From Marinobacter guineae (GTDB lineage Bacteria > Pseudomonadota > Gammaproteobacteria > Pseudomonadales > Oleiphilaceae): DNA of 64,000 nucleotides. Positions 1 to 9,275 of the stretch are shown here, in pieces. The stretch is taken from positions 1,178,001 to 1,242,000 of the forward strand of contig NZ_KZ319339.1 of NCBI RefSeq assembly GCF_002744735.1. The letters are read 5' to 3'. The notes under the pieces were generated by a model. It did no database searches. It worked only from the letters and a program-made list of their open reading frames with translations, and was not told the origin of the DNA. The translations under genes were made by a program, and so were the position numbers. How positions within the stretch are numbered: the first letter of the stretch is position 1; each line of letters opens with the position of its first letter.

Positions 1-2
1 GC

Positions 3-500
3 AATGGCCTGGAGCTATTACGGGAGCTGAGGGCTTCGGACAGCGGCAGCGATGTCATCCTGATCACCGCCGCCAAAGAGGTCGAAACCCTGCGCAGTGC
101 CCTGCGAGGTGGCGTGTTCGACTATATTCTCAAGCCGCTGGTCTTCGAGCGTCTTCAGGAGGCCGTCAACCGCTACCGGGAGCACCTGGAACGTTTGTCC
201 GGTCTGCACCAGGTGGCCCAGAAGGAAGTGGACGCGCTGCTGCCCCGGACCGCCGGGGAGGACACCCGCTCCGGAGAGGCGCGCCTGCCCAAGGGCATTG
301 ATGCGCTGACCCTGGACAAGATCCGGGAGGTAATGGCCAGCGGAGGCCATCGCAGCGCCGAGGAAGTGGGCAGCGCCATCGGTGCCTCCCGAACCACTGC
401 CCGCCGCTACCTGGAATATCTGGTTGGCTCCGGGGAACTGTCGGCGGAGGTCACCTACGGAAGTGTCGGGCGCCCGGAACGTCGATACTGTGGGCGCTGA
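3..500 (+). CDS. response regulator, CitB/DcuR type (5' partial)
   Basis: The reading frame is open from the window edge and ends at TGA 498-500; the start lies upstream. The first ~50 visible residues are the C-terminal half of a receiver domain: hydrophobic strand VILITA, then the conserved Lys in DYILKPL. After a linker rich in charged residues, the last ~60 residues form a winged helix (GASRTTARRYLEYLVGSG, ending GRPERRY), as in DcuR/DctR/CitB-type regulators that control dicarboxylate or citrate uptake with a membrane sensor kinase. The phosphoacceptor Asp is outside the window. A partner kinase and C4-dicarboxylate transporter would be expected upstream, which cannot be checked here. 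Confidence 0.85.
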   Translation, partial: NGLELLRELRASDSGSDVILITAAKEVETLRSALRGGVFDYILKPLVFERLQEAVNRYREHLERLSGLHQVAQKEVDALLPRTAGEDTRSGEARLPKGIDALTLDKIREVMASGGHRSAEEVGSAIGASRTTARRYLEYLVGSGELSAEVTYGSVGRPERRYCGR

Positions 501-507
501 CACCCGT

Positions 508-1209
508 TTACTCATATAGACCCTGCAGATAACGCAGCCCCGACAACTGCGTCATCTGCCCGCGGATCCATGTCACCCGTTCCCAGACATAAGGCGACGG
601 GTCGGCGGCATTCAGCACCCGCGGATTGGGCAATACCGCCGCCAACCGGGCCGACTGGCCCGGAGAAAGTTCACCGGCGGCGATACCGAAATAGGCCCGA
701 CTGGCCGCCTCCACGCCGTAAATCCCCGGGCCGAACTCGGCAATGTTCAGATACACCTCCATGATGCGCCGCTTTGGCCACAACACCTCCATGGTTAGCG
801 CCAGGCCGGCCTCCAGTGCCTTACGCACGAAACTGCGATCATTCCAGAGAAACAGGTTTTTGACGGTCTGCTGGGTAATGGTACTGGCACCTCTCAGGCC
901 CTCACCGGCGCGGTGTTCCGCCAACACCTTGGCGATGGCATCAAAATCCACGCCCCGGTGGTACGGAAAACGCTGGTCTTCGCTGGCAACCACCGCCAGT
1001 GGCATCCAGGGGGAGATATTACCCAGCGCCACCCACTCTTGCCGCAGTTCGGCATGGGGGTCAGCAAGGGCGTGCCCCAGCATGAATGCCGAGGTAGGCG
1101 GGTTCACAAACCGGAACAGTAGCAACAGGGAAAGCAGCAACAGCACAGCGCCCGCCAGTGCCCAGGCAAGCGTAAACAGGGTCTTTTTAACTATGGATTT
1201 GCCAGCCAC
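508..1209 (-). CDS. mtgA: monofunctional biosynthetic peptidoglycan transglycosylase
   Basis: A 233-residue protein with a GTG start, one N-terminal membrane anchor (about residues 12-32) and a GT51 glycosyltransferase domain. The GT51 signatures are visible: ASEDQRFPYHRGVDFDAI (catalytic Glu in the EDQRF motif), RGASTITQQTVKNLFL, KRRIMEVYLNIAEFGPGIYGVEAASRAYFG. It polymerises lipid II into glycan strands in the periplasm and has no transpeptidase domain. Length is normal for MtgA. It converges on the upstream response regulator with only 7 bases between stops. Confidence 0.95.
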   Translation of the reverse strand: MAGKSIVKKTLFTLAWALAGAVLLLLSLLLLFRFVNPPTSAFMLGHALADPHAELRQEWVALGNISPWMPLAVVASEDQRFPYHRGVDFDAIAKVLAEHRAGEGLRGASTITQQTVKNLFLWNDRSFVRKALEAGLALTMEVLWPKRRIMEVYLNIAEFGPGIYGVEAASRAYFGIAAGELSPGQSARLAAVLPNPRVLNAADPSPYVWERVTWIRGQMTQLSGLRYLQGLYE

Positions 1210-1368
1210 GCACCACCATCGAATCAGAGTTGACTATTATCAATATCAGGCCGCCAGTATGTCGTGGTTCTGGTGGCGTTTGAATTACAGCTGATTCAGG
1301 CTGCCGAAGGTCATCGGGGCGGCCAGGCTGCACGTATGTTGAAAAGGACGCAATTGAGGCACTTGCCC

Positions 1369-1881
1369 ATGGTGGAGCGCATACCACGCCCGGATGGCCT
1401 CCGGTTACTGCTTACGCCGAACCGTTCCATGACCTGGCATGGCAACGTCAGAATATGGCTGTGCCTTTTTGCTATCTCAGTCGTCATCACCACGGGCTTC
1501 AGTCTCGCGGGTGCCTGGGTGATCGTTCCTTTTGCCGGCCTGGAACTGATCGCACTGGCATTCGGCATCTACCTGACTTCCCGCGATTGTCAGCGGCGGG
1601 AAGTGCTGACCATAAACGATACAGATATTCACATCGAGAAAGGTATGAAGCAGAAACAGGCGGAGTGGACCCTGCCTCGACGGTACGCCCGCCTCCGGCT
1701 CGATGCACCGGCACATCCGTTTACTCCGGCGAAGCTGTCGCTCACCCATCGCGATACGGATGTGCCTCTCGGACAATTCCTCAACATTGACGACACTGCC
1801 ATTCTTGTCGACTTTCTGGAATCCCGTGGTGTGGTGGTGGAACGCAAAGAGCCCGATCCGCAGATCGGGCTCTGGTTCTGA
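1369..1881 (+). CDS. DUF2244 family inner-membrane protein
   Basis: A 170-residue protein from the ATG at 1369 (MVERIPRPDG). The frame is open further upstream to 1264, but those residues are low-complexity and unlike the family, so the later start is preferred; the ribosome site is weak in either case. Two adjacent hydrophobic segments (about residues 27-68, containing ISVVITTGFSLAGAWVIVPF) precede a soluble C-terminal domain. This matches DUF2244, a small membrane family without assigned function, in other proteobacteria often near cytochrome oxidase genes; no such genes are here. The last codons form a strong hairpin (see 1848-1873). Confidence 0.75.
   Translation: MVERIPRPDGLRLLLTPNRSMTWHGNVRIWLCLFAISVVITTGFSLAGAWVIVPFAGLELIALAFGIYLTSRDCQRREVLTINDTDIHIEKGMKQKQAEWTLPRRYARLRLDAPAHPFTPAKLSLTHRDTDVPLGQFLNIDDTAILVDFLESRGVVVERKEPDPQIGLWF
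1848..1873. terminator. 11-bp hairpin at the 3' end of the DUF2244 gene
   Basis: AGAGCCCGATC at 1848-1858 pairs perfectly with GATCGGGCTCT at 1863-1873 across a CGCA loop. It lies inside the last codons, eight bases before the stop. No T-run follows, so it may act as a 3' stabilising or rho-dependent element rather than a classic terminator. Confidence 0.4.
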
Positions 1882-1895
1882 CGGCATCATGAAAG

Positions 1896-2120
1896 CTATT
1901 TGGCGGGTGGTGTCTGCTTTCTTGCCAGGAAATAAAAAACAAGACTGACAACACCACAAACGACCAATATCCAGCCTGCACCTTCAGCCATCTGTGAGTT
2001 ACCGCTGCCAAGCCCGATCAGCACTACAATACCGATGATGATGCTGAACAGGGCCGAAGCAAACAGAATGATAAGACTCTTGCGTGGCTCACGCTTCACA
2101 ACCGTTTTCGGATCTTCCAT
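1896..2120 (-). CDS. small two-helix membrane protein, unknown function
   Basis: A 74-residue protein with a clear ribosome site (GGAGG eight bases before the ATG). A charged N-terminus (KREPRK) is followed by two hydrophobic helices, about residues 15-37 and 45-66, separated by a short polar loop; the C-terminus is short and basic. I do not recognise the family. It converges on the DUF2244 gene with 14 bases between stops and is probably monocistronic. Confidence 0.65.
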   Translation of the reverse strand: MEDPKTVVKREPRKSLIILFASALFSIIIGIVVLIGLGSGNSQMAEGAGWILVVCGVVSLVFYFLARKQTPPAK

Positions 2121-2276
2121 AGTCGAACCTCCAGTTCGGTCGATGAGCGAGCAGGCTCAAAAACGCCTGCCTTTTATGCAACGCTCTAGTGGAAGAGTGT
2201 AGGTCATTTCCTGATCATTCAAGGCATTTCGGTATAGTCGATAACGCTTATGTCGCTCCTCAGCCCCTTCCACGGC

Positions 2277-3059
2277 TTACTCGTATCGAGCCACAATCTT
2301 TTCAATTTCCCCGGCACTGCGGGCCTCATCCAACGCTTGCTGCAGATCTGCGATGATGGCTGGATCGGTGTTGGTGCTGAAGGCCAAATACATCGGTGTC
2401 TCGCGGAACACCAGCACCGATTTCAGGCCGGTGATCCCGTGCTCCTCCTCCGCCACCAGCGGACCTACCAGGCCATCGGTCACCCACAGATCCGCCTGGC
2501 CCAGTGTCAGGCGACGTGCATTCACATCACCGGAGATGCCCATAACAACATTGAAGCCCTGGTCTACCAGGTAGCCGGACATGACATCACCCTTGTAGCC
2601 CGCAATCCTCAGATCCCTGGCATCCTCCAGCGAATCCAGAGTTATGTCGGAGTCCGGTGCAGCAAATAACGTCCATTTGATGGACGCCAGTGGCCCCACC
2701 CACTGGAACTGGTCTTCCCGCTGATCGGTCCGGGCCGTGCAAAAAAGGCCGTGATTTTCGCGATCCTGAACCCAGTCGTAGGCATAGCTCCAGTCCCGCA
2801 TCTTCATCACGTAATCGTAATCCACTCGGGCAAGTATGGCCTTCACCATATCGGTACAGATGCCGGTAATACCGTCTTCGCTGTGGGCAAAACCTTTTCC
2901 GGACTCAGAGGCGTTATAAGGCGGGTAGTTTTCAGTAAAAATATAAAGGCGTTCTGCCGCCAGGGCGGTCTGGCCAAGAGCAGACAATGCCAGCGACATC
3001 ACGCTGTATTTAACGCCTTTCATAACTTTTGAGGAGACCGATACACGTTCAGAGGGCAT
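2277..3059 (-). CDS. periplasmic solute-binding protein, SBP family 3
   Basis: A 260-residue protein of the polar amino-acid-binding fold. An N-terminal signal peptide ends near QTALAAE; the signal would be more canonical from the internal Met13 (MKGVKYSVMS), so the true start may be 36 bases downstream. The mature start (RLYIFTENYPPYN) and ITGICTDMVKAIL are typical of the family. No permease or ATPase gene is adjacent, so this is an orphan binding protein; such orphans often serve sensors or distant transporters. Ligand unknown. Confidence 0.8.
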   Translation of the reverse strand: MPSERVSVSSKVMKGVKYSVMSLALSALGQTALAAERLYIFTENYPPYNASESGKGFAHSEDGITGICTDMVKAILARVDYDYVMKMRDWSYAYDWVQDRENHGLFCTARTDQREDQFQWVGPLASIKWTLFAAPDSDITLDSLEDARDLRIAGYKGDVMSGYLVDQGFNVVMGISGDVNARRLTLGQADLWVTDGLVGPLVAEEEHGITGLKSVLVFRETPMYLAFSTNTDPAIIADLQQALDEARSAGEIEKIVARYE

Positions 3060-3271
3060 TCTCTTGTCCTTTTCGACGATTCAGATGGAATGAAGATCGA
3101 GCGCCTGGAATCAATTCAGTGATAGCCATAGGCAGCAACATGGCTGCAAAATCGACGCTTTGGCATTTTTTGCCAGCGAATATGGTTGATTTTGCCAATA
3201 TTGCCCATGATTGCGCGTCCTGCCGGAAAAGTCAGTGACAAAACGTATCTGAAAATTTCAGATCGAGCTGC

Positions 3272-4183
3272 TCAGAAAGAGCCAAAGATTCCGTCATCCC
3301 TGTCATCTGCTGCTGAGGTACTGACCACTTTTGTCCCGATAACACCAAGACTGCTCCTCAAGCAAATGACGTCAAGGGGCGTTTTGGAGACCACATCACC
3401 ATCCGCCGTCACAGTTTTAGGCTTGCCGGTATGCACTGAACAGTGCTGGCCTTTCATATGGACCATGGTACTGGTGCGCTTGGGGGCCCGCTTGTTAAGA
3501 CGGACTATCAGGAAGGTGAACAGGAGCTGGAAAAGCGAACGGGGCCTGACTGCGATGACATCGAGTTGACCATCGTTGGCCGAGGCTTCGGGAATTTCAT
3601 TGCCGCCGCCAAAAAAAGCGCCGCTGGCCACGGCAATGGTAAGCCATCGACCTGAAACCACTGCCTTTTCACAGCGAATGGTCGCCCTGAAACCACGCTT
3701 GGCATTCACCCGGCGCAGCAACTCCACAACGTAACTGAAACGCCCAAGTATTCTTTTACCGGCCCCTCCGGACTCACGAGCGGGCAAGGTCCCGAAACCC
3801 ACGTGGGCCACGTTCAGGAAAATACCATTACCATAGTCCGCTACATCCACCCATTGCTTCGTGCCACTGGCGATCAGTTGACACAAGGCGTCCGGCTGGG
3901 CCGGAAGTTCGAGATTCCGGGCGAAATCGTTGGCGGTGCCGGAAGGCAGGACGGCGAGGGTGGCGCCTTTTTCCCGGCACAGGCGAGCCCCCCTATTCAC
4001 CGAGCCGTCGCCGCCGGCGATGATGACCGTATCCTGATCCCCGACTCGGGCCGCCCACTCCATGTCCTCGAAATCACAGCATTCAGGTTTCGGGATGCCA
4101 GCGGCCACGAGATGCTCCAGCCAGAACTCGCGGCCCCGCTCACCATCACCCGCTTTCGGGTTGCAAACCAGCCAGTAGGTCAT
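3272..4183 (-). CDS. diacylglycerol/lipid kinase family protein (YegS-like)
   Basis: A 303-residue protein starting at MTYWLVCNPKAG; the open frame extends 76 codons upstream but the family begins at this Met. The nucleotide-binding loop GGDGSVN and the following LPSGTANDFARNL are the hallmarks of the DAGK catalytic domain; FFGGGNEIPEASANDGQLDV belongs to the C-terminal beta domain, where the Asp is conserved. It probably phosphorylates a membrane lipid using ATP. It is divergent from the dehalogenase at 4268, with about 84 bases between starts. Confidence 0.85.
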   Translation of the reverse strand: MTYWLVCNPKAGDGERGREFWLEHLVAAGIPKPECCDFEDMEWAARVGDQDTVIIAGGDGSVNRGARLCREKGATLAVLPSGTANDFARNLELPAQPDALCQLIASGTKQWVDVADYGNGIFLNVAHVGFGTLPARESGGAGKRILGRFSYVVELLRRVNAKRGFRATIRCEKAVVSGRWLTIAVASGAFFGGGNEIPEASANDGQLDVIAVRPRSLFQLLFTFLIVRLNKRAPKRTSTMVHMKGQHCSVHTGKPKTVTADGDVVSKTPLDVICLRSSLGVIGTKVVSTSAADDRDDGIFGSF

Positions 4184-4267
4184 TGAACTTGTCTCTCCCT
4201 TGACACGGAGTTTGGGGTGGGTTGCCATAGCCATTCCCTCACAATAATGAACAACAAGGCAAGTGAC

Positions 4268-5158
4268 ATGGATTTCGTCAGAACTCCGGAAGAACGTTTT
4301 GAACGCCTGCTCGATTACCCCTTTGATCCGCATTATGTGGAGTTGGGTGATCTGCGCATGCATTACGTGGATGAAGGCCCCGCCGAGGCCAGCCCCGTTC
4401 TCATGATGCACGGTGAACCTTCATGGTCTTATCTATACCGCCATATGATTCCTGTCTGTGCGGCAGCCGGCCATCGGGTGATCGCACCGGACCTGATCGG
4501 CTTCGGCAAATCTGACAAACCGACAGCTGTCGGCGATTACAGCTATCAGCAGCACATGAACTGGATGCAGGCGTTTATTGATGACCTCGGCCTGACCGAT
4601 ATCACACTGGTATGCCAGGACTGGGGCTCCCTCCTGGGCTTACGGCTTGCGGCAGAAAACCCGGACCGTTTCCGGGCCATTGTGGTAGGTAACGGCATGC
4701 TGCCCACCGGAGACCAGAAAGCGCCACCGGCGTTCAGGATCTGGAAGAACTTTGCGCTGCACAGCCCTTGGTTCCCCGTTGCCCGGATTATCAATACCGG
4801 CTCATTCCGGAAACTGGGTCCTGATGAACTACGTGCCTATGACGCGCCTTTCCCGAACAAGCAATACAAAGCAGGTGCCCGCGCCTTTCCGCGCCTGGTT
4901 CCGATGCATCCCGACGACCCGGCTAGTGAGGCCAACCGCAACGCCTGGAAGGTCCTGGAGCGCTGGGAAAAACCCTTTCTCACCACCTTCAGCAACGGCG
5001 ACCCGATCACCCGTGGGGGTGATACCTATATGCAAAAGCGAATTCCGGGCGCAAAAAACCAGCCCCATGTCACCCTGAAAGGTGGCCATTTCCTTCAGGA
5101 AGATTCGCCAGTAGCTTTTGCCCGGGCGATCAACAATCTGCTTGCCACCCTGGCCTGA
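4268..5158 (+). CDS. haloalkane dehalogenase, subfamily I-like (alpha/beta hydrolase)
   Basis: A 296-residue alpha/beta hydrolase in which the nucleophile elbow is CQDWGS: Asp118, not Ser, is the nucleophile, followed by Trp119. HGEPSWSYLYR (Glu50) near the oxyanion hole, Asp246 in FSNGDPIT and His274 in KGGHFLQED complete the set expected for haloalkane dehalogenases of the DhlA-like subfamily. Trp159 in AFRIWKNF is a candidate second halide-binding Trp. These enzymes hydrolyse C-halogen bonds to alcohol and halide; substrate range cannot be read from sequence. Start chosen at MDFVRTP with AAGG eight bases upstream; an in-frame ATG at 4247 is the alternative. No dehalogenation partner genes are adjacent. 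Confidence 0.85.
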   Translation: MDFVRTPEERFERLLDYPFDPHYVELGDLRMHYVDEGPAEASPVLMMHGEPSWSYLYRHMIPVCAAAGHRVIAPDLIGFGKSDKPTAVGDYSYQQHMNWMQAFIDDLGLTDITLVCQDWGSLLGLRLAAENPDRFRAIVVGNGMLPTGDQKAPPAFRIWKNFALHSPWFPVARIINTGSFRKLGPDELRAYDAPFPNKQYKAGARAFPRLVPMHPDDPASEANRNAWKVLERWEKPFLTTFSNGDPITRGGDTYMQKRIPGAKNQPHVTLKGGHFLQEDSPVAFARAINNLLATLA

Positions 5159-5168
5159 AGATTTGCCT

Positions 5169-6059
5169 TCAGTTCTGGCCAGCCGGAACCCGGGGCCGGT
5201 AGTGCCAGGACGACCAGCTGTAAAGACCGAGGGCTATCCAGATCACCACAAAGCTGGCCAACTGAACCTCGCTCAATGGCTCCCCGAATACCAGCAGGGC
5301 AATAAAGAACTGCAGGGTTGGATTGATGTACATCAGGAAGCCGACCGTCGCCAGCCGCAAACGCCGGGCAGCGCCTGCAAAAAGGAGCAACGGGATGGCG
5401 GTAACGATGCCACTCGCCATTAGCAGGGTTCCAATATAGGCACTGTCGCCAAAACTGGACACCCCTTCTCCAACCAGCCAGCCAAAGGTGAGCAGGCCCA
5501 CCGGCAGCAGTAACAGGGTTTCCACGAACAAGCCAGACAGGCCATCCAGAAGCACCTGCTTTCGTACCAGGCCATAGGTGCCGAAACTGACGGCCAGCAC
5601 CAGGGAAATCCAGGGCAACTCCCCCAGAAGGACGAGCTGGATGAGGATACCAACGCCCGCCAGCACTACAGCCGCCATTTGCCATGGCCCCATACGCTCT
5701 CGAAGCACCAGCATGCCCAGGGCCACGTTCACCAGAGGAGTCAGGAAGTAGCCGAGACTGGCCTGCAGAACATGCCGGGTTTCCACGGAGTAGATGTAAA
5801 TTCCCCAGTTGATGGCAATGAGCAAGGCACAGGCCAGTACCCGCCAGAGCTGGGCCGGATTAGCAAGAGCCGCACTGACGGCCGGCCAGCGCCGCAAGCC
5901 GCTGATAACCAGGGCAAGGAAGACACAGGACCAGATGATCCGGTGAATCAGGATTTCAAACGCCGGCACCCCTTCGAACAGGGCGAAGAACAGTGGAAAA
6001 CAGCCCCAAATGGTATAGGCGCTGAGGCCATACCCGACGCCTTTGGTCACTTCCGTCAT
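5169..6059 (-). CDS. rarD: RarD family EamA transporter
   Basis: A 296-residue protein with about ten hydrophobic helices. GVGYGLSAYTIWGCFPLFF at the N-terminus and the two EamA halves (ending near GYFLTPLVNVALGMLVLRE and MYINPTLQFFIALLVFGE) are typical of RarD. The family is named from a chloramphenicol-sensitive Pseudomonas phenotype; the physiological substrate is not firmly known. It converges on the dehalogenase with a 10-base gap and lies 26 bases downstream of a second EamA gene on the same strand, so they may be cotranscribed. Confidence 0.9.
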   Translation of the reverse strand: MTEVTKGVGYGLSAYTIWGCFPLFFALFEGVPAFEILIHRIIWSCVFLALVISGLRRWPAVSAALANPAQLWRVLACALLIAINWGIYIYSVETRHVLQASLGYFLTPLVNVALGMLVLRERMGPWQMAAVVLAGVGILIQLVLLGELPWISLVLAVSFGTYGLVRKQVLLDGLSGLFVETLLLLPVGLLTFGWLVGEGVSSFGDSAYIGTLLMASGIVTAIPLLLFAGAARRLRLATVGFLMYINPTLQFFIALLVFGEPLSEVQLASFVVIWIALGLYSWSSWHYRPRVPAGQN

Positions 6060-6085
6060 GCCTTAACCATCCCCGGGAATCCTTA

Positions 6086-6982
6086 TTAAGCCGGTTTTTT
6101 CTGGGTGACCACCAGAGCCACGCCGACAATCGCGATCAGCCCGCCCGCCATAGCAAGCCCGCCCAGGCGCTCATCAAACAACAAATAGGCTTCAAGCGCG
6201 GTTACCGGCGGCACCAGGTAGAAAAGACTGGCGACCTGCGAGGCGGCGCCCTGACGGATCAGCCACATCAACAACAGAATTGCCCCTATCGACACGCCGA
6301 ACACCAGCCAGGCCATGGACAACTGCAACTGCAGGCTCCACTCGACTTCCCGGGTCTCCAGGGTGAATACACCGATCGCAAAGAAGGTTGCGGCGGCGGC
6401 ATACTGGATCATGGTACCGGCTACCAGGTCCGCTCCGGTACCATGCCGCTTCTGGTACACCGTGCCCAGGGATATACCTGTCAGCGCAAAGAGCGCCCAC
6501 AACAGGCTCCAGGGTGAAAAACCCGAGCCGGCACCGGTGCCCCCGAATTTTTCAAGCAGAACAAGGGCGACACCTACCAGGCCCAGGGCAAGCCCGACCC
6601 ATTGCCGGCCACTGACGGACTCTTTGAGAATCGCTACGGCTGCTGCGGCAGTTACCAAAGGTTGCAGCCCCACAATCAGCGACACAATCCCCGATGCCAT
6701 ACCGCCCTGAATCGCATAATACACGCCACCGAGATAGCAGCCATGCACCAGCACGCCAGTAACCGCCAGATGGCCAGCACCGCGCCAGCCGGGCCAGCGG
6801 GTTTTCATGATCCAGGCCAGACCAGCGAGCAGCACCAGCGTCATCAGCATGCGCAACAGCAGCAGGGTAAAAGGCTCGGCAAAGGGCAAACCGTACTTGG
6901 CGCCGATAAACCCCGTACTCCACAGCCAGACAAACAGTGCGGGGACAAAAAACGAGTAGAACAGTGAGCGCATGGATCTCAA
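6086..6982 (-). CDS. EamA/DMT family transporter
   Basis: A 298-residue drug/metabolite transporter with ten predicted helices in two repeats. The N-terminus FVPALFVWLWSTGFIGAKYGLPFAEPFTLLLLRM is typical of the EamA family (Trp-Ser-Thr-Gly-Phe motif) and the second repeat ends YLVPPVTALEAYLLFDERL. Probably exports an amino acid or other metabolite; the substrate is not predictable. It lies directly upstream of rarD on the same strand. Confidence 0.88.
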   Translation of the reverse strand: MRSMRSLFYSFFVPALFVWLWSTGFIGAKYGLPFAEPFTLLLLRMLMTLVLLAGLAWIMKTRWPGWRGAGHLAVTGVLVHGCYLGGVYYAIQGGMASGIVSLIVGLQPLVTAAAAVAILKESVSGRQWVGLALGLVGVALVLLEKFGGTGAGSGFSPWSLLWALFALTGISLGTVYQKRHGTGADLVAGTMIQYAAAATFFAIGVFTLETREVEWSLQLQLSMAWLVFGVSIGAILLLMWLIRQGAASQVASLFYLVPPVTALEAYLLFDERLGGLAMAGGLIAIVGVALVVTQKKPA

Positions 6983-7079
6983 CCGGATTCGATGTATCTG
7001 TCAGTAAGCTTACTTTATAAGTTAGCAGGCAAACAAAACAGATACAGAAAACCGGTTTCACGACCATTACAGAGGATGG

Positions 7080-9275
7080 TCACGGACGAACCTCAGGGAG
7101 CATCACTTCGATGTCCGGCTCCTCATGGTGCCAGCTTCCGTTCCAGGTCACTTCGGACGCACCACCAGGCCGGGGCTCAATAGTTACAGTGATGGTTCCG
7201 AAACTGGTCGGTGCCGGGCCAAAGCGAATAGGCTTGTCCTGCTCCAGCCAGCGTGTGGGAATGCCCGCACAGAGAATCAGCCGATCGCCCTCCTCCCGCA
7301 CGAAGCAGTTGCGTACCATCAGCACCCATTCCGCCGATGCCCAGACATGGTGCCCATCCCCCATACAACCACCTCCGGTACCGGGGTGGATGGCCTCTGG
7401 CCACTGTCCGGTTGGCGATGCCAGCCCGGCGACGGCATCCACCAGCTTCAGATAACGGGGATCCCCGGCCCGCAACAAAATCTGCGCGACATGCAGGGTC
7501 AGGTAGGCATTGAGGCCCGAGTGAATCATGTCCTGGTAGAACGCCCCTTTCACAAAGCAATTCTCAAGCAGGAATTCGACACAGTCCAGCAACCTCGGAT
7601 CATCCGGCTTACACAGCTGGGCCGGATACCCGAGCGCCAGTGAACCGATGGCACCCGCATCCAGCCGACGGTAGGGTGAAGCCGGCATTCCCGGGCGTTT
7701 CAGGCGTTCGGCACAGGTCGCCAGGCTGCGATCGACGGTCTGGGCAAACTCCCGGGCACCAGCACCAAAGTGCTCGCTGCTTTCCCGATCGACCGGCCTG
7801 AGCAACATCTCAGCGGCCCATAGGCCAGCGATTCCCCAGAAGTCGTCCCAGTAGTAATAGTCATTAGGCCCCAAGTGCTCGGCACTGAAGCCGGCCGGCA
7901 GCAGACCTGCGTGGGGTTTGTCCAAAGTCTCGCTCAACCGCTTTTTCTGGATCCAGCGGGCGCCTTTGCGCACCGGCTCCAACCATTCCCGATGCAGGGG
8001 CCGACCGGTCAGTTCGTGGAAACGCCTCAGAATCCAGAGCACTTCGCCGTTGGCGTCCCACTCCCCTTCCTGGGAGCGGAAGTACCCGTTTTTCAGCTGC
8101 CGGTCGGGAAACTGGTACAGCGCGCGTTCTGCGCGGTCCGTCAGCCCGGCGCAGAGCAAGGCGTGGATTATGAAGGCAGCATCCCGAAACCAGAAGCGTT
8201 TGTAGGTGTAGGGCCCGGGATAGACATCCTCCGGTGAATGCAGCACCAGGGAGTGAATAGCCGCATCATAGAGGAACTGCCAGGATTCATCAGGGCACTC
8301 CAGCCGGGCATGCCCCTTCAGGGCACTGGGCCAGCTGTCCGAACGAAGCGCCGGAACCGGCTCGTCCGACAGGGGAACCCTTACGGTAAGCTCCGAAACC
8401 TCTCCGGCCCGCAATGGAAACAGAGCTGCTGCCGTGACCATGCCGACATCGCATTTACCGTGACTCTGGTCTTCATTGTCCTGGAGATGAATCCTTACAT
8501 CGCCCTGCCGATAATCCGAGACGTGATGACGCTCGGCCGGCCGGCTGAAAAACACAGTCTGCTTTCCGTCAACGGTCCAGGCATCCCGCTGCTCTGACAG
8601 ACTAACCCGATTGATAAAACTGATGCCCTCCGGGTTTGCAGGCCGCAACGAGAGTACCAGCGAGCCCGATGTTTCTGATCTGGCCTCCAGGATCAGCTCA
8701 CAAACCGGCTTGCCGTTTTCCACCACGACCCGGGACCGACTGGTCAGGCTCAACCCGTCCAGCTCTGAATCGGTCATTATACAGGGGCCACCCTCAAACT
8801 TCTGACGCTGCCGGGCAGTCTTGCTGCGGGAGGGCAGCAGGCAGCGGCCGTCATCGGCCAGCACCCAGGCATCCAGAGACCACCCATCATAAAAAGGCGT
8901 CAGAAGACCCCGGGGATCAACAACCGGTAATTCGGGCACGTCCGGCTGCCCGATGGCCGTCCAGTTACGGTTGCTCAGGTTGATATGGGTAATGGAAAAC
9001 GCCCGGGGAATAAAGGCAATATCCCCGGGATCAAACTGCCGCTCAACCCAGTATGGCCAGACCCAGTCCAGGTTATGCTGAATCACCCGGCTGTTGATCA
9101 GTCCCCGGGCGTGAAACACCACCCCGGCTCTGAGCAATTCGATTGGTTCGCCAACCTCCGAAGGCTGGGCAAAGCTGTGCAGCTTTCCCAACAGCGCTAT
9201 CGGATCCAGAAAACCATGCCGATGGGCCATGCGTTTCACCAGGTACCGCCAGGGCAACCACTTCATCCAGCTCAT
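7080..9275 (-). CDS. six-hairpin glycosidase-like protein, unknown substrate
   Basis: A 731-residue protein. The start at 9275 has AGGAG eight bases upstream and overlaps the stop of the TVP38-like gene as ATGA; the open frame runs 42 codons further but that part lies inside the neighbour. The middle and C-terminal half resemble the (alpha/alpha)6 barrel of glucoamylase/trehalase-type enzymes: YTYKRFWFRDAAFIIHAL, then WDANGEVLWILRRFHELTG, then YYWDDFWGIAGLWAAEML. The N-terminal ~350 residues look like a beta-rich domain. No signal peptide is visible, so a cytoplasmic role such as storage-polymer or oligosaccharide trimming is likely. Family assignment is by fold-like motifs only. Confidence 0.6.
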   Translation of the reverse strand: MSWMKWLPWRYLVKRMAHRHGFLDPIALLGKLHSFAQPSEVGEPIELLRAGVVFHARGLINSRVIQHNLDWVWPYWVERQFDPGDIAFIPRAFSITHINLSNRNWTAIGQPDVPELPVVDPRGLLTPFYDGWSLDAWVLADDGRCLLPSRSKTARQRQKFEGGPCIMTDSELDGLSLTSRSRVVVENGKPVCELILEARSETSGSLVLSLRPANPEGISFINRVSLSEQRDAWTVDGKQTVFFSRPAERHHVSDYRQGDVRIHLQDNEDQSHGKCDVGMVTAAALFPLRAGEVSELTVRVPLSDEPVPALRSDSWPSALKGHARLECPDESWQFLYDAAIHSLVLHSPEDVYPGPYTYKRFWFRDAAFIIHALLCAGLTDRAERALYQFPDRQLKNGYFRSQEGEWDANGEVLWILRRFHELTGRPLHREWLEPVRKGARWIQKKRLSETLDKPHAGLLPAGFSAEHLGPNDYYYWDDFWGIAGLWAAEMLLRPVDRESSEHFGAGAREFAQTVDRSLATCAERLKRPGMPASPYRRLDAGAIGSLALGYPAQLCKPDDPRLLDCVEFLLENCFVKGAFYQDMIHSGLNAYLTLHVAQILLRAGDPRYLKLVDAVAGLASPTGQWPEAIHPGTGGGCMGDGHHVWASAEWVLMVRNCFVREEGDRLILCAGIPTRWLEQDKPIRFGPAPTSFGTITVTIEPRPGGASEVTWNGSWHHEEPDIEVMLPEVRP

